Source of the DNA: Sulfopaludibacter sp963835555 | GTDB lineage: Bacteria > Acidobacteriota > Terriglobia > Bryobacterales > Bryobacteraceae | Assembly: GCA_963835555.1 (NCBI GenBank) | Contig: CAWIGC010000041.1 | Coordinates: 1 to 64,000 of the forward strand | Direction of reading: 5' to 3' | DNA: 64,000 nt | Part shown: piece after piece, positions 1-9,105 of the stretch | How positions within the stretch are numbered: the first letter of the stretch is position 1 | How the letters are laid out: each line of letters opens with the position of its first letter | Position numbers and translations under genes: made by a program | The notes under the pieces: model-generated | Seen by the model: only the letters and a program-made list of their open reading frames with translations | What the model was told of the DNA's origin: nothing | Database searches by the model: none

Positions 1-128
1 ATTCCGGAGCCAATGTCAAGGTTGTGAGCGACATTCTCGGCCACCGTAGTTCGTCCTCCTCCACCTCTGTGTATGTGCGGGTAGCGTTGGAGCGTCTGCG
101 TGCGGTGGCTCTCCCGGTGCCGCGATGA
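1..128 (+). CDS. Tyrosine recombinase, C-terminal fragment (first gene of the RIT trio)
   Basis: Reading from base 3, the last 41 residues of a tyrosine recombinase are visible, including the final conserved block DILGHRSSSSTSVYVRV with the late His and the catalytic Tyr. The N-terminal part is outside the window. The TGA stop at 126-128 overlaps the ATG of the next recombinase at 125 by four bases, which suggests translational coupling. Whether the missing part is intact cannot be judged. Confidence 0.8.
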   Translation, partial: SGANVKVVSDILGHRSSSSSTSVYVRVALERLRAVALPVPR

Positions 129-1094
129 CCAACATCTTCCAGGGTCCAACTGCCGGCGAGTTGCATGCGTTCCTACAATTTAAGCGGAGCCTCGGTTATG
201 GCTACATGCGCGCGGAGTTTACTTTGCGCGAGTTCGATCGTTTTCTGATTCAGTACGCGGCTGGAAATCACCGCTGGAAACTCGATCGGGCCGCGATTGC
301 CTGGTTGTCGAGCAAGCCGGGCCGAAAGCCCATCAGCGTGTCCGCCGACGCCGCTGTGCTGCGCCAGTTCTACCGATACCTGCGCCGATCGTCGGAACCA
401 GGGACTGTAGCTGAACCGATCTGGCCGCACCTGCCTACGGAGTCCTCCTTTCTTCCGTATTCTCTTTCGGAAAAGGACGTTCTCCATCTCTTGGCGCTCT
501 GCGCTAACCTCAAGCGCCCGCCCTTCCGAGCCGCACTATACAGGGCGCTGATTCTGGTCCTGGACCGTACCGGAATTCGTTTTGGAGAAGCGCTTCGCCT
601 GCGAATGCGAGACGTGGATACTCGATCCGCCGTTCTCTTTATAGACACCTTCAAGGGACGATCCAGATGGGTTCCGTTTCATCGTTCGCTATCACGAGAA
701 CTCGATCAATATCTCACCGCTCGCCTGGCGTACGCGCCATCGGACATGGGGGCTCGCTTCTTCGTTGGCACGAACCAACGCCGACTGCCGGTTGAGACCG
801 CAGCTCGCACTTTCCGTATTCTGTTCAAACTGGCCGGGTTGAAGCCCGACAGGGGCCGGATTGGGGCTGCTACCCTATGACCTACGCCATGCCTTCGCCG
901 TTCGCCGTCTAAGTCGATGGTACGGTGAATGAGTCTATTTCCATGCCCGCTTACCCTGGCTATCGGCGTATATGGGGCATGTCGACATCATCGGCACTGA
1001 GAGTTACCTGCACACCACGCCGAACTCCTGGACCTGGCCGGCAACCGGCTGCGGCGCCGATACAAAAACTTCATCCGAGGACGACAGTGTATGA
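125..1094 (+). pseudogene. Tyrosine recombinase, second gene of the RIT trio, frameshifted
   Basis: The open frame from 125 gives 251 residues with a SAM-like N-terminal domain and the beginning of the catalytic domain (GIRFGEALRLRMRDVD contains the first catalytic Arg). It stops at 880. The remaining catalytic block continues in another frame: DLRHAFAVRRL is readable from about 877, then a TGA near 929, then LPWLSAYMGHVDIIGTESYLH, then another shift near 1018. The expected end (TGA at 1092-1094) overlaps the next start at 1091. The gene has at least two frameshifts and one stop and is almost certainly dead. Confidence 0.8.
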
Positions 1095-2105
1095 ACCGCT
1101 CCAAGGCTGAGTCGCTGCTGGGCCTGACGGAAAGTTTCTTCCATAACTACTTACGGCAGACGCGCGGAGCAAGCGTGCATACCGTGCGAGCCTACCGTGA
1201 CGCGCTGAAGCTCTTCTACTTGTTCCTGGCAGATCAGAAGCGCAAGCCCGTGGCTGACCTCGCCCTGGACGATATCCAGACGTTCGACGCCCTGCTCGCA
1301 TTCTTAGATCATGTCGAATCGCGCCGAGGGAACTCCGCGGTTACCCGGAATTGTCGTCTAGCCGCGGTTCGCAGTTTTGTGCAGCACCTCCTGCGGCACG
1401 ATGTAACGCGGGCTGGTCAGTATGGTCGCATTCTCGCGATTCGCAACAAGAAAGCACTACGACGGGTCGCCACTTATCTGGAACCTGAAGAAGCCCGCGC
1501 GGTGATCGCCGCCATTGATCGTCGGAGTCGTAATGGGGAAGCGCGATCACGCCCTACTGCTGTTTCTCTATAACACGGGAGCACGCGTCAGCGAAGCGCT
1601 GGCGATACGCGCCGGTGATCTTCAATTGGAAAGGCCACGGCAGGTGCGGCTGCTGGGCAAAGGCCGAAAGGAGCGAATCTGTCCCCTTTGGCCCGAAACC
1701 GCGTCAGCCCTACATCGGATCATTCCCGTAAAGAGCGGGCAGGATTCCCTCTTCAGGAACACCCTCGGCGCGCCCCTAACGCGGGATGGTGTCGCTTATC
1801 TGCTGCGCAAGTACGTCCGATCCGCGGCACAACACGTTCCTTCGCTACGAAAGCGCCGAGTCACTCCACACGTCATGCGACACAGTTGTGCCGTTGCGCT
1901 TCTGCAGGCGGGAATCGATGTTTCAGTGATTCGAGATTATCTCGGTCATGCATCGGTGGCCACCACAAGCCGATACATTACGACCAACCTTCAGATGAAG
2001 CGCGACGTGCTGGAGGCCTTTTGGAAGCGAGCTGGACTTGACCCTGCAGCACCGCGAAGATGGCGGCCATCGCCGAAACTGCTCGCGTTCCTCGAAAGTT
2101 TGTGA
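1091..2105 (+). pseudogene. Tyrosine recombinase, third gene of the RIT trio, single frameshift
   Basis: The N-terminal half is read from 1091 (SAM-like DNA-binding domain, about 140 residues) and the catalytic half in a second frame ending at 2105. The switch falls near 1525-1533, where the first frame runs into DRRSRNGEA while the second gives GKRDHALLLFLYNTGARVSEAL. The catalytic half keeps the family residues: Arg in GARVSEAL, HVMRHSCAVALLQAG, LGHASVATTSRYITT. Apart from the shift it looks complete, with a usual length of about 335 residues. It is related to the intact recombinase at 8052-9044. Confidence 0.82.
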
Positions 2106-2109
2106 CGCC

Positions 2110-2201
2110 TTATCTGGAGTGAGCATTCCGCTCACCCACTCCCGCCTCGGCCGGCGCGTCGATTCTTCATTCGCTCTGGATAATTCCGGAGTCCAGATAA
2201 T
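2110..2201. repeat. Right terminal region of RIT element 1, repeated recombinase-site-like motifs
   Basis: TTATCTGGAGT occurs on the plus strand at 2110-2120, and the minus strand carries ATTATCTGGACTCC at the outer edge (about 2188-2201) followed 17 bases inward by a weaker ATTATCC copy. The same arrangement, with one inner copy facing two outer copies, is present at both ends of the RIT element at 5750-9136 with the related core TTATGCGGAGTCC. They are inferred binding or exchange sites for the recombinases. Confidence 0.55.
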
Positions 2202-3139
2202 GCGCCTTACAGTTAGCCACCAGCGTCGCCACCAATTTCGGCACGTTCCGCGAAAGGGCATCGCACATTTGAATGATGGGCGGCAGATCGGGAGAGCGCA
2301 GTTTTAACACCTCGGCCAGATTTTCTCCAGCGTGCTTACAACCAGTGAAATACAGCGCAATCCGGTGCCCTGGAACGATCCACACCAGCCCGCTGGTGAA
2401 CACCCCGGTCCGCTCCGGGGAAATATCCGTATCCCGATCCAGCGATAACACGCGCATCGAAGTATCATCGTTGTGGACCACTTCGGATTGGGCGGCTTGA
2501 CGCTTGAGTTCCTCCAGGGCGGCGGAGTGGGATCGCGGTCTGCACCATGATCTCGCATTGTGTCGCCGCTGGGAGCGGGATTCCGAGGTTCGCTTCCAGA
2601 CTTTCCGTCCGATTCCATGGAATCCCGCTGCCGTAGCGCAACAGGGCGATCATGGCGGCAGCCGATTCGTCGTACTTCTTCTCGCCGGCCTCGGCCGGAG
2701 CTTCGGCCGTGTACACGTTCCCGCACAGATTACATCTCAGCTTTTCCAACTCATAGACGGTCGCGGCCAGCGGCGCCTGCCCTTTGATCCGCACCAGCAC
2801 GCCGGGTTCGCGCTGCGGATAGACCTTGCCGCCGCACTCATCCGGACACGCATCTCCCGGCTTTAATGACGCGTGCGGAACTTTGACCTTTTGCGCCCCG
2901 CTATAGGCCGCCGCACGATTACGCCCGTGCCCGCCAGCCGTTCTCTTCCGGCTTCTTCGAAAGGCTTTTTCCTTCTTCTCCAGCAGTTCGGTCACATAGC
3001 CCAGTGTGCGGATCGCGGCTTTCAGCTTGTGATCGCCTTCCTCCCGCAACGGTTCCTGTTTGGCCTGCTCCAGCAACGCCTCCAACTCCTTCGTGGAAAC
3101 GTCGATCCGTGGAATGCCCTCCGGGTTGGGCGCCTTCAT
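2202..3139 (-). pseudogene. tnpC: IS66 family transposase (TnpC), frameshifted and truncated
   Basis: The ATG at 3139 overlaps the TGA of the druA-like gene (3138-3136) in an ATGA. The first frame shows the coiled N-terminal segment, the zinc-binding region with paired Cys (CNLCGNVYTAEAPAEAG) and a KVKVPHASLKPGDACP stretch. It shifts frame near 2515, after which HNDDTSMRVLSLDRD (containing the first DDE Asp), RTGVFTSGLVW, HRIALYFTG and LPPIIQMCDALSRN are readable. The frame ends at VANCKAH, where the RIT element begins, so the rest of the DDE domain is missing from this side. It is not functional. Confidence 0.85.
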
Positions 3140-4017
3140 GCTCCCGCCTCCTGCAACAACTCGCGAAACCGTCGGTGCACGGGAAGCCCCAGCACCTCTT
3201 TGATCGACCGGTTCGGCCGATTCGTATGATCGTCTTTGCCACGCCCTGTCGTTCTCCCCAGCATCACCCAGTTGGCCGCCCGATAGCAGGTTCCGCGAAA
3301 CCGTTCCGGATCTACGAAGGTTTCCAGAAAATAGATCGGGTGCTCGTAGAGGCGCTCCCAATCCTGCGATAGCAGGCGGGCTATGCGGCCGAGGAGGTAG
3401 GAGGCCAAGTGAGGCACCGTCACCCACGGCAGAATCAGAAAACGGGTATTGTAAGCAATGCAGCGGATGTTACGTCGTCGCGCTTCCGCGTTCCATCCTA
3501 TATATCGGTCCCGGCTGCCCAGGTGGCGCGGCGCCGAGCTCCACGCCAGACACGCGATCGGCCGGCCTTGCGCCCCCACCAGATACTTCAGGTGTTCGCC
3601 CACCGGTTGCTCGTAACCCAGATAGTGATGGTGCTCGATCAGGCTATTGAATAGCGGCTCTTGCTCTGTGCGTCGGACTTGCGTGACTTCGATCGGTCCG
3701 AGTTGACCGAGCGAGCCGCTGACCGGCGTCCTGTCGATCAGCGGAGGCTGCGGCCGCTCGCGCCGCACAAAGGGATTCAGCGAAACCTGACGAACTGCGG
3801 GAAGTTCAATTTCGCCCGCCCGGTGGAGCCTTAACAGAAGCCCGCGACAAATCATGTCGCACAGTGCGCCGTTGGCTTGTTTCCATTGCCACGCTTCGCA
3901 CAGGAGCGCCGATAACCGTCGCCGGCTCGCATCAGGATGTGCAGCGATGAAAGCTCGGATAAAGGCGACGTCTTCCGCGGTAAGGACTCTGCCCCGCTAT
4001 CTCCACTCGGCTGGCAT
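3136..4017 (-). pseudogene. DruA-like protein (DUF4338) inside the IS66-like element, amber codon at position 7
   Basis: The protein reads as a typical DUF4338/DruA-like polypeptide of about 293 codons: YxGRVLTAEDVAFIR-type start, LCEAWQWKQANGALCDM, LLRLHRAGEIELP, LIEHHHYLGYEQPVGEHLKYLV, then RFLILPWV and FVDPERFRGTCYRAANW. In frame with ATG at 4017, codon 7 is TAG (3999-3997), where relatives appear to have Tyr. Without readthrough the only later start is ATG at 3855, which loses the N-terminus. DUF4338 proteins include DruA of the Druantia anti-phage system, but here the gene sits between tnpB and tnpC and overlaps tnpC by 4 bases, so an IS66 accessory role is more likely than stand-alone defence. 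Confidence 0.75.
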
Positions 4018-4055
4018 CTTGCGATCAGTTTGCCAGAATCGAAACCGGAACGTAA

Positions 4056-4063
4056 GTCTTTTT
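4056..4063 (+). repeat. Target site duplication, left copy (ISL3 element)
   Basis: GTCTTTTT directly precedes the left end of the ISL3 element and is repeated exactly at 5424-5431 after its right end. Eight base pairs is the usual ISL3 target duplication. Confidence 0.88.
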
Positions 4064-5423
4064 GGCTCTGCGCAGGAATCCGACAATCTGCCCGAAAGGC
4101 TAGCTTTCTGAGAGAGGTTTTGTTGGCTAGCCTGAGAGGATGCGGGAACATGAGTGGACGAGGGTTCTGGGATGGCCTGGATACAAGGTCTATCGGATGG
4201 AGATCGACGAGCGGGGCAAGGATCTGAAGCTGTGGGTGAGGCGGAAGAAGACCGGGTTAAAGCTGATTTGTTCGGGATGTGGGCAGCATGTGGCAGCCAG
4301 CCTGATCCACGAGGTGTGCGAGCGGGAAGTGCGCGACCTGCCCTGCTTTGAGTACCGGACGACGGTGGTGGTGGAGACGTACCGGGTGAAGTGCCCGCGC
4401 TGTGGGATACGGGCCGAGAAGGTGGCTCAGTTGCCGAGTAAGGCGCCTTACAGCAAGCGCTTCGAGGAAGCCGTGGGACAAGCTTGTGAGAGTGCGGCGG
4501 CACGTCAAGTGGCGCGACGGATGGGGCTGGCGGCGAGCACGGTCCGTGCCATCGATCTGCGCTGTTTGGAGCGATGGGACGCGAAACGGCGTCAGCCACC
4601 GCTACGCCAGATGGGGGTGGATGAAATCTACCGAGGGAAGAAGGGGAAGTTTCTCACGGTGGTGTGCAATCTGGGGACCGGTGAGCCGCTGTGGTTCGGC
4701 CGCGAGCGGAAGAAGGAAACGCTGGATGATTTCTTTCGTAGCCAGTTGGTCAGCCGGCAGCGGAAACGAATTGAGGCGGCGTGTGTAGACATGTGGGAGC
4801 CGTTCCGGTTGAGCATCGAGCAATGGGCGCCGCAGTGCAGGATCGTCTACGACAAGTTCCATATCATGCAACACGCCAACGACGCCATTGATGAGGTGCG
4901 GAAGGCGGAGTTCTTCCGGCAAGGGCCCAAGAAGCGGGGTCTCATCAAAGGGAAGAAATGGTTGCTGCTGAGTCGCTGGAAGAACCTGACGCAGGAACAC
5001 CGTGGGGATTTGAACCGGTTGTTCCAACTGAACCGGCGGGTTTTCAAAGCCTACCTTCTGAAAGAAAGCTTAGAGAGGCTGTGGAATTACAGCTACCGAG
5101 GGGCGATGCTCAACTACCTGAACAAATGGATGGGGCAGCTGAAATGGCAACGGCTGGCTCCGTTCGAAAAACTCGCAGCGACCCTCCTGAAGCACGTGGA
5201 TGGCATCGCCAATTATTGCGAGACTAAGGTTCGCTTTGGCGTAGTCGAGGCGGTCAACGGGAACATTCGCATGCTGATCAACCGGGGCCGCGGGTATCAG
5301 AACCTTCGCTACCTGTTGCTGAAGGCCAAGCGCATGGCGGTGACCAACCTCGAATTCATCACCGTACACACTGTCAGGAAAGCCGCCTAAAATGAGCCAT
5401 CCGTCGGATTCTCGTTCAGTGCC
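4064..5423 (+). mobile_element. ISL3-family insertion sequence, complete, 1360 bp
   Basis: The ends are imperfect inverted repeats of about 22 bp. The left reads GGCTCTGCGCAGGAATCCGA and the right, reverse-complemented, GGCACTGAACGAGAATCCGA; both share the AATCCGAC core. An exact 8-bp direct repeat GTCTTTTT flanks the element. A single full-length transposase gene fills it. Insertion occurred between tnpB and the druA-like gene of the surrounding IS66-like element. Perfect flanks and an intact gene suggest a recent, possibly active insertion. Confidence 0.92.
4140..5390 (+). CDS. tnpA: ISL3 family transposase
   Basis: This 416-residue protein has the ISL3 layout. The N-terminal zinc-finger region has Cys pairs (CSGCGQH near residue 42 and CPRCGIR near 86). 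A helix-turn-helix region (ARRMGLAASTVRAID) follows, then the DDE domain: MGVDEIYRGKKGKFLTVVCN with the first Asp, CVDMWEPF with the second, and VVEAVNGNIRMLINRGRGY with the Glu. It ends near the usual family length of about 400 residues. The ATG at 4140 follows GCCTGAGAGG. It catalyses cut-and-paste transposition of its own element. No damage is visible. Confidence 0.93.
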   Translation: MREHEWTRVLGWPGYKVYRMEIDERGKDLKLWVRRKKTGLKLICSGCGQHVAASLIHEVCEREVRDLPCFEYRTTVVVETYRVKCPRCGIRAEKVAQLPSKAPYSKRFEEAVGQACESAAARQVARRMGLAASTVRAIDLRCLERWDAKRRQPPLRQMGVDEIYRGKKGKFLTVVCNLGTGEPLWFGRERKKETLDDFFRSQLVSRQRKRIEAACVDMWEPFRLSIEQWAPQCRIVYDKFHIMQHANDAIDEVRKAEFFRQGPKKRGLIKGKKWLLLSRWKNLTQEHRGDLNRLFQLNRRVFKAYLLKESLERLWNYSYRGAMLNYLNKWMGQLKWQRLAPFEKLAATLLKHVDGIANYCETKVRFGVVEAVNGNIRMLINRGRGYQNLRYLLLKAKRMAVTNLEFITVHTVRKAA

Positions 5424-5431
5424 GTCTTTTT
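5424..5431 (+). repeat. Target site duplication, right copy (ISL3 element)
   Basis: GTCTTTTT is identical to 4056-4063 and abuts the right inverted repeat of the ISL3 element. It also overlaps the stop codon end of the tnpB fragment on the minus strand. Confidence 0.88.
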
Positions 5432-5749
5432 TATGAACTCTCACTCCGCCACACCGGTGCCGCATCGGTCTCCGGATTGCCGGCCGCCAAAAGCAACTGT
5501 GCCTGGTGCGCTCGCAGCGTTTTCGCCGGTGTCGCGTCGGCTGGCCACCACTTGAAACGCCCTTTCGACAAACGCTTCGTGGCAAGCCAGAATCCCTGCG
5601 AGTCATACGCCAATATCCGGATCGACTTTCCGCTCCGGCTGCGGAAGATAAACAGGCAGCCGGAAAAAGGATCGGCATCCAGTTTCTCGCGGCAAAGCTG
5701 AGCCAGCCAATCAATGCCCTTGCGGTTTTGCGGTGAACCGCAAAACAGA
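5431..5749 (-). pseudogene. tnpB: IS66 TnpB (Orf2), C-terminal part split off by the RIT element
   Basis: The minus strand reads RKGIDWLAQLCREKLDADPF, then a LFIFRSRSGKSIRILAYDSQ stretch and GFWLATKRLSKGRFKWWP, the hallmark core of IS66 TnpB (IS66 Orf2-like). The stop is at 5431. The natural N-terminus (ITPQMRILVAIESIDGRK) lies 3.4 kb away at 9211-9137 on the same strand. Translation into this fragment could only begin inside the RIT terminal repeat (ATG at 5766). TnpB is an accessory factor for IS66 transposition of uncertain biochemical role. This copy is non-functional. Confidence 0.88.
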
Positions 5750-5780
5750 AAATATGCGCCGTCCATTGATATGCGGAGTC
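5750..5780 (+). repeat. Left terminal inverted repeat of RIT element 2
   Basis: This 31-base sequence, AAATATGCGCCGTCCATTGA followed by TATGCGGAGTC, is the exact reverse complement of 9106-9136. It holds two related motifs, ATATGCGCCGTCC and ATATGCGGAGTCC, about 18 bases apart, a layout expected of paired recombinase sites. Confidence 0.93.
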
Positions 5781-5904
5781 CCTTCGAGGCAGGACTCCAA
5801 GGTTGAAGCTCTGCTTCGTCGGCCGCGGTCGTACCCGCGCGTGGGACTCCACATAACGTAGCCTTTCAAGCGGCTGTCAGGACTGGCAGCCGAGAGAGGA
5901 CTAC

Positions 5905-7146
5905 ATGGACATTTCTGAACTTCTGTCGCAACCCCATGACATGAACCCTGGGAGTGCGGCTCCGTATCTTGAGAGTTTCGCTGCCCAGTTGGCGTCGGTG
6001 GGCCACACTTCGTTGACGATCAACTTCTATTTGGGCTCAGCCATTCACTTTGGCGGGTGGTTGGAAGCAAAAGGCCGAAAGTTCGCGGATATCAACGAAG
6101 AGACCATCAAGGCATTCGCGAGGCACCGCTGCGATTGTCCCGGACGTCGCAGCCAGAAACGGGTCTCGCGAGCCTACACAGCACGTGTTCAGCGTTTCAC
6201 CGACTTTCTGAGGCAACACGGCGCCATCAGGGCGATCACGGACTCCACGGCTGAAACAGCTTCTCCGCTCAGCCCCTTTCGTGATTGGCTTCTTCGGCAT
6301 CGGGGACTCGCGATGGTGACCGTGGACCGCCACGAACGTCTGATTACCCGCATGCTCCCAGCGCTCGGCGTTGACGCTGGCCAGTACGATGCAGCCCTGG
6401 TCCGAAGGGTGATTCTGGATCAGATCCGCGGCTGTCGGCCCGCTCACGCTAAAACGATCGTCGGTGCGCTCCGCGTTTATTTACGATTCCTCGCAACGAG
6501 TGGCACATGCCAACCTGGTCTTGACCATGCACTGCCAACCGTGGCGGAATGGAAGCTGTCCTCACTGCCCCGATACCTCGACTCCCAACAAGTGACCCGA
6601 CTCATTGACTCCTGTAGCAAAGACGGGCGGCAGGGATGGAGGGACCGGGCGATCGTATTATTACTGCTTCGGCTTGGACTCCGGGCGGGCGACATTGCCA
6701 GCATGCGCCCCACTGATATTGATTGGCAGGAGGCCACGCTGCTGGTGCGCGGCAAGGGACGCAGGGATGTTCGCCTGCCTCTGCCACAGGATGCAGGAGA
6801 TGCGGTTCTGGACTACATTGAGCATGCACGCCCGCAGACTGGCATTGACCGGGTGTTTCTCTGCGCAAATGCTCCCTTCCGCCCCCTCCGATCTGGAATA
6901 ACCGTCTCTGACATCGTTCGCGCTGCACTCCGGCGGGCTGGCATCGAAAATCCGCCAACCCACGGTGCGAACCTTCTTCGGCACAGTGCGGCAACCATGA
7001 TGCTGCGTGCCGGCGCCACGTTGGACGAGATCGGAACCGTCCTGCGGCATAAATCGCCGGATACGACTGCGCACTACGCAAAGGTCGATATCGCCGCCCT
7101 TCAACAAATCGCGCAACCGTGGCCGAAGGAGAGCAGACCATGCTGA
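5905..7146 (+). CDS. Tyrosine recombinase, first gene of RIT element 2
   Basis: This intact 413-residue integrase starts at ATG 5905, preceded by GAGAGAGGACTAC. An N-terminal SAM-like core-binding domain (about residues 15-110) is followed by a second helical region and the catalytic domain from about 215. Visible catalytic residues are Arg in LGLRAGDIASM, His-x-x-Arg in ANLLRHSAATMMLRAGA, the late His in VLRHKSPDTT and Tyr in AHYAKVD. Its stop overlaps the next gene's start by 7 bases. It cuts and rejoins DNA through a 3'-phosphotyrosine at the element ends. It appears functional. Confidence 0.9.
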   Translation: MDISELLSQPHDMNPGSAAPYLESFAAQLASVGHTSLTINFYLGSAIHFGGWLEAKGRKFADINEETIKAFARHRCDCPGRRSQKRVSRAYTARVQRFTDFLRQHGAIRAITDSTAETASPLSPFRDWLLRHRGLAMVTVDRHERLITRMLPALGVDAGQYDAALVRRVILDQIRGCRPAHAKTIVGALRVYLRFLATSGTCQPGLDHALPTVAEWKLSSLPRYLDSQQVTRLIDSCSKDGRQGWRDRAIVLLLLRLGLRAGDIASMRPTDIDWQEATLLVRGKGRRDVRLPLPQDAGDAVLDYIEHARPQTGIDRVFLCANAPFRPLRSGITVSDIVRAALRRAGIENPPTHGANLLRHSAATMMLRAGATLDEIGTVLRHKSPDTTAHYAKVDIAALQQIAQPWPKESRPC

Positions 7147-8055
7147 GCGAAGCTGTCAATCGTCACATTGAACTGTACCGGAGCATGGGGTTCAAGTACA
7201 AGGTCCAAGCGTACATGCTCCACAGCTTCGCAAATTTTGCCCAAAGTCGGTCCGAGCAGTTCATCCGAACGGACACAGTTGTTGAGTGGGCAGCGGGTGC
7301 GCCTTCGGTCCGCCAGCGCCATGATCGTTTGCTCATCATCCGCCGCCTGGCGTATGCATTGCACGCGGAAGACAACCGTCACCAAGTGCCGCCAACCGGG
7401 GTTTTCGGCCGTGCACGAAAGAGCCGTCGGATGTGTCACATCTTCACCACGGACGAAATCGACCGTCTCCTGCGAGCCGCTTCCCAGCTGACTCCGCTGG
7501 GATCGATGCGGCCAGTTACATACACGGCTTTGCTGTCGCTTATCGTTTGCACCGGTCTCCGAGTTTCAGAAGCCTTGAAACTCGAGACTCTCCGACCTGA
7601 CGGAAGACGGACTACTCGTCCGAGCGACGAAGTTCCAAAAGAACCGCCTTGTTCCTCTTCACGAAAGTGCACGCCGCGAGTTGCAGCGTTATCTCGCTTT
7701 TCGCAGCCGAATAGCGACAACTACATCCACACTCTTCATTTCCCGGTGGGGCGTCGCGCTTCCTTATCCGACAGTGAACGCAACCTACCTACATCTGGCG
7801 CGCTCAGCCGGTCTGCGCGGTGGCCCGGGACTCGGCGGCTGCCGCATTCAGGACCTTCGTCATACATTTGCAGTTCGGTCGCTCGAACAGTGTGCGGGAG
7901 ACCGTAAGGCTGTTGCGCGGCACATGGTCGCGCTGAGCACCTATCTTGGTCACGCTCACGTCTCCGATACCTACTGGTACCTGCAGGCCACACCGAAACT
8001 CCTGGGAGACGTGGCGATTGCCGCCGAGGCTCTGCATCGAGGAGGTGAGCGATGA
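7140..8055 (+). pseudogene. Tyrosine recombinase, second gene of RIT element 2, one frameshift
   Basis: Start at ATG 7140, which overlaps the end of the upstream recombinase. The N-terminal domain and the first catalytic Arg (GLRVSEALKL) are in one frame. Near 7590 the coding sense moves to another frame: DLTEDGLLVRATKFQKNRLV, then DLRHTFAVRSL, a long VALSTYLGHAHVSDTYWYL block with the catalytic Tyr, ending at 8055. One indel of a single base explains it. A sequencing error is possible, but the homologous gene in the other RIT copy is frameshifted too. The end overlaps the next ATG by 4 bases. Confidence 0.82.
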
Positions 8056-9044
8056 CGCCCATCGGTCCTCATCTGACGGCGTTCTTGCGCGAATACATTC
8101 CCAACCAGCGAGAAATGAGCGTCCAAACCTCCGACACGTATGCTTATGCCTTTCAATTGCTGGTGTGTTTCGCCGCTGAACGCCTGAAAACCACTCCCTC
8201 GGCGCTGTCGATCGAGCAACTCGACGCGACACTGGTACTGGCCTTCCTCGAACACCTTGAGAAGAATCGTGGGAACTGCGCCAGAACACGGAATTCAAGA
8301 CTGGCCGCTATCAAGACGTTCTTCCGGTTTTTGGAATACCGGCTACCGTCATGTCTTGAGCAGGCACGCCGCATTCGTGCCATCCCTGTAAAGAAGACTG
8401 ACGAGGTCATCATCGGATATCTCAATCGGGAGGAGATTCAGGCTCTGCTGGACGCTCCCGACCCGAATTGCCAGTGGGGATTGCGGGACCGCGCGATGCT
8501 TCATCTAGCCTTCGTCGGGGGCCTGCGTGTCTCCGAGTTGGTCGGCCTGAACGTAGCTGATCTGGCCTTCCACCCTCAACCCACCGTTCACGTGATGGGC
8601 AAAGGGCGTCGCGAGAGGGTGCTTCCTTTGTGGAAGGAGACAGTGACCGTCCTTCGCGAGTGGATTAAGGTGCGCGGTGAGCCGAAGGCCACGGCGCTCT
8701 TCTTGAACGCCCGCGGCGATGTCATGACCAGGTCTGGTTTCGAATACATTCTGGACAAACACGTTCGAACGGCCAGCACCAAGCAGGCTTCGCTAGTCAA
8801 AAAACGGGTATCTCCGCACAGTCTGAGACATTCGTGCGCCATGCTCACTCTGCACGCCACCGGCGACATTCGGAAGGTCTCTCTTTGGCTCGGCCACGCA
8901 ACCCTCCAAAGCACAGAGGTCTACCTGAGAGCCGATCCCACAGAAAAGCTGGAGGCCATGGCGTCTTTGGTTCCGCCGACCTTACGACGAGGTCACTTCC
9001 GCCCCCCGGATAAGTTGCTCGCCATGCTTCGGCCCAAAAAGTAG
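8052..9044 (+). CDS. Tyrosine recombinase, third gene of RIT element 2
   Basis: This intact 330-residue recombinase has ATG at 8052 overlapping the previous stop. The N-terminal domain covers about residues 1-125; the catalytic domain shows Arg in GGLRVSELVGL, Lys-bearing beta-hairpin HVMGKGRRERVLPLW, SPHSLRHSCAMLTLHATG (His-x-x-Arg), LWLGHATLQSTEVYLRA (His and nucleophile Tyr). The C-terminal tail ends in GHFRPPDKLLAMLRPKK. It resembles the third recombinase of the other RIT copy (1091-2105), so the two elements are related but distinct. Confidence 0.9.
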   Translation: MTPIGPHLTAFLREYIPNQREMSVQTSDTYAYAFQLLVCFAAERLKTTPSALSIEQLDATLVLAFLEHLEKNRGNCARTRNSRLAAIKTFFRFLEYRLPSCLEQARRIRAIPVKKTDEVIIGYLNREEIQALLDAPDPNCQWGLRDRAMLHLAFVGGLRVSELVGLNVADLAFHPQPTVHVMGKGRRERVLPLWKETVTVLREWIKVRGEPKATALFLNARGDVMTRSGFEYILDKHVRTASTKQASLVKKRVSPHSLRHSCAMLTLHATGDIRKVSLWLGHATLQSTEVYLRADPTEKLEAMASLVPPTLRRGHFRPPDKLLAMLRPKK

Positions 9045-9105
9045 CCAACGTTATGCGCCGTCCCGGGCCTCGAACATGGCCGATTTCTGCGGGTTCGCAC
9101 TGTCC

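Larger units (their letters stand above)
1..2201 (+). mobile_element. RIT element 1 (recombinases in trio), left part outside the window, degenerate
   Basis: Three tyrosine-recombinase genes lie head to tail with stop/start overlaps, the layout of RIT elements. The first is cut by the window edge, the second and third carry frameshifts. The right end lies near 2201, where the sequence changes from RIT terminal motifs to the reading frame of an IS66 tnpC on the minus strand, so this copy inserted into that transposase gene. Two TTATCTGGA-type motifs in opposite orientation mark the terminus, like those at the ends of the second RIT element at 5750-9136. The trio is probably inactive. Confidence 0.8.

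Noticed and set aside
3136..4017. Complete Druantia defence locus
   Set aside because: Only a DruA-like gene is present; no large helicase DruE or other Dru gene is nearby, and the gene is embedded in IS66 genes.
1..9050. Integron or XerC/D dif-type mobile module
   Set aside because: The recombinases come in overlapping trios with their own terminal repeats, which fits RIT elements; no attC sites or gene cassettes were seen.
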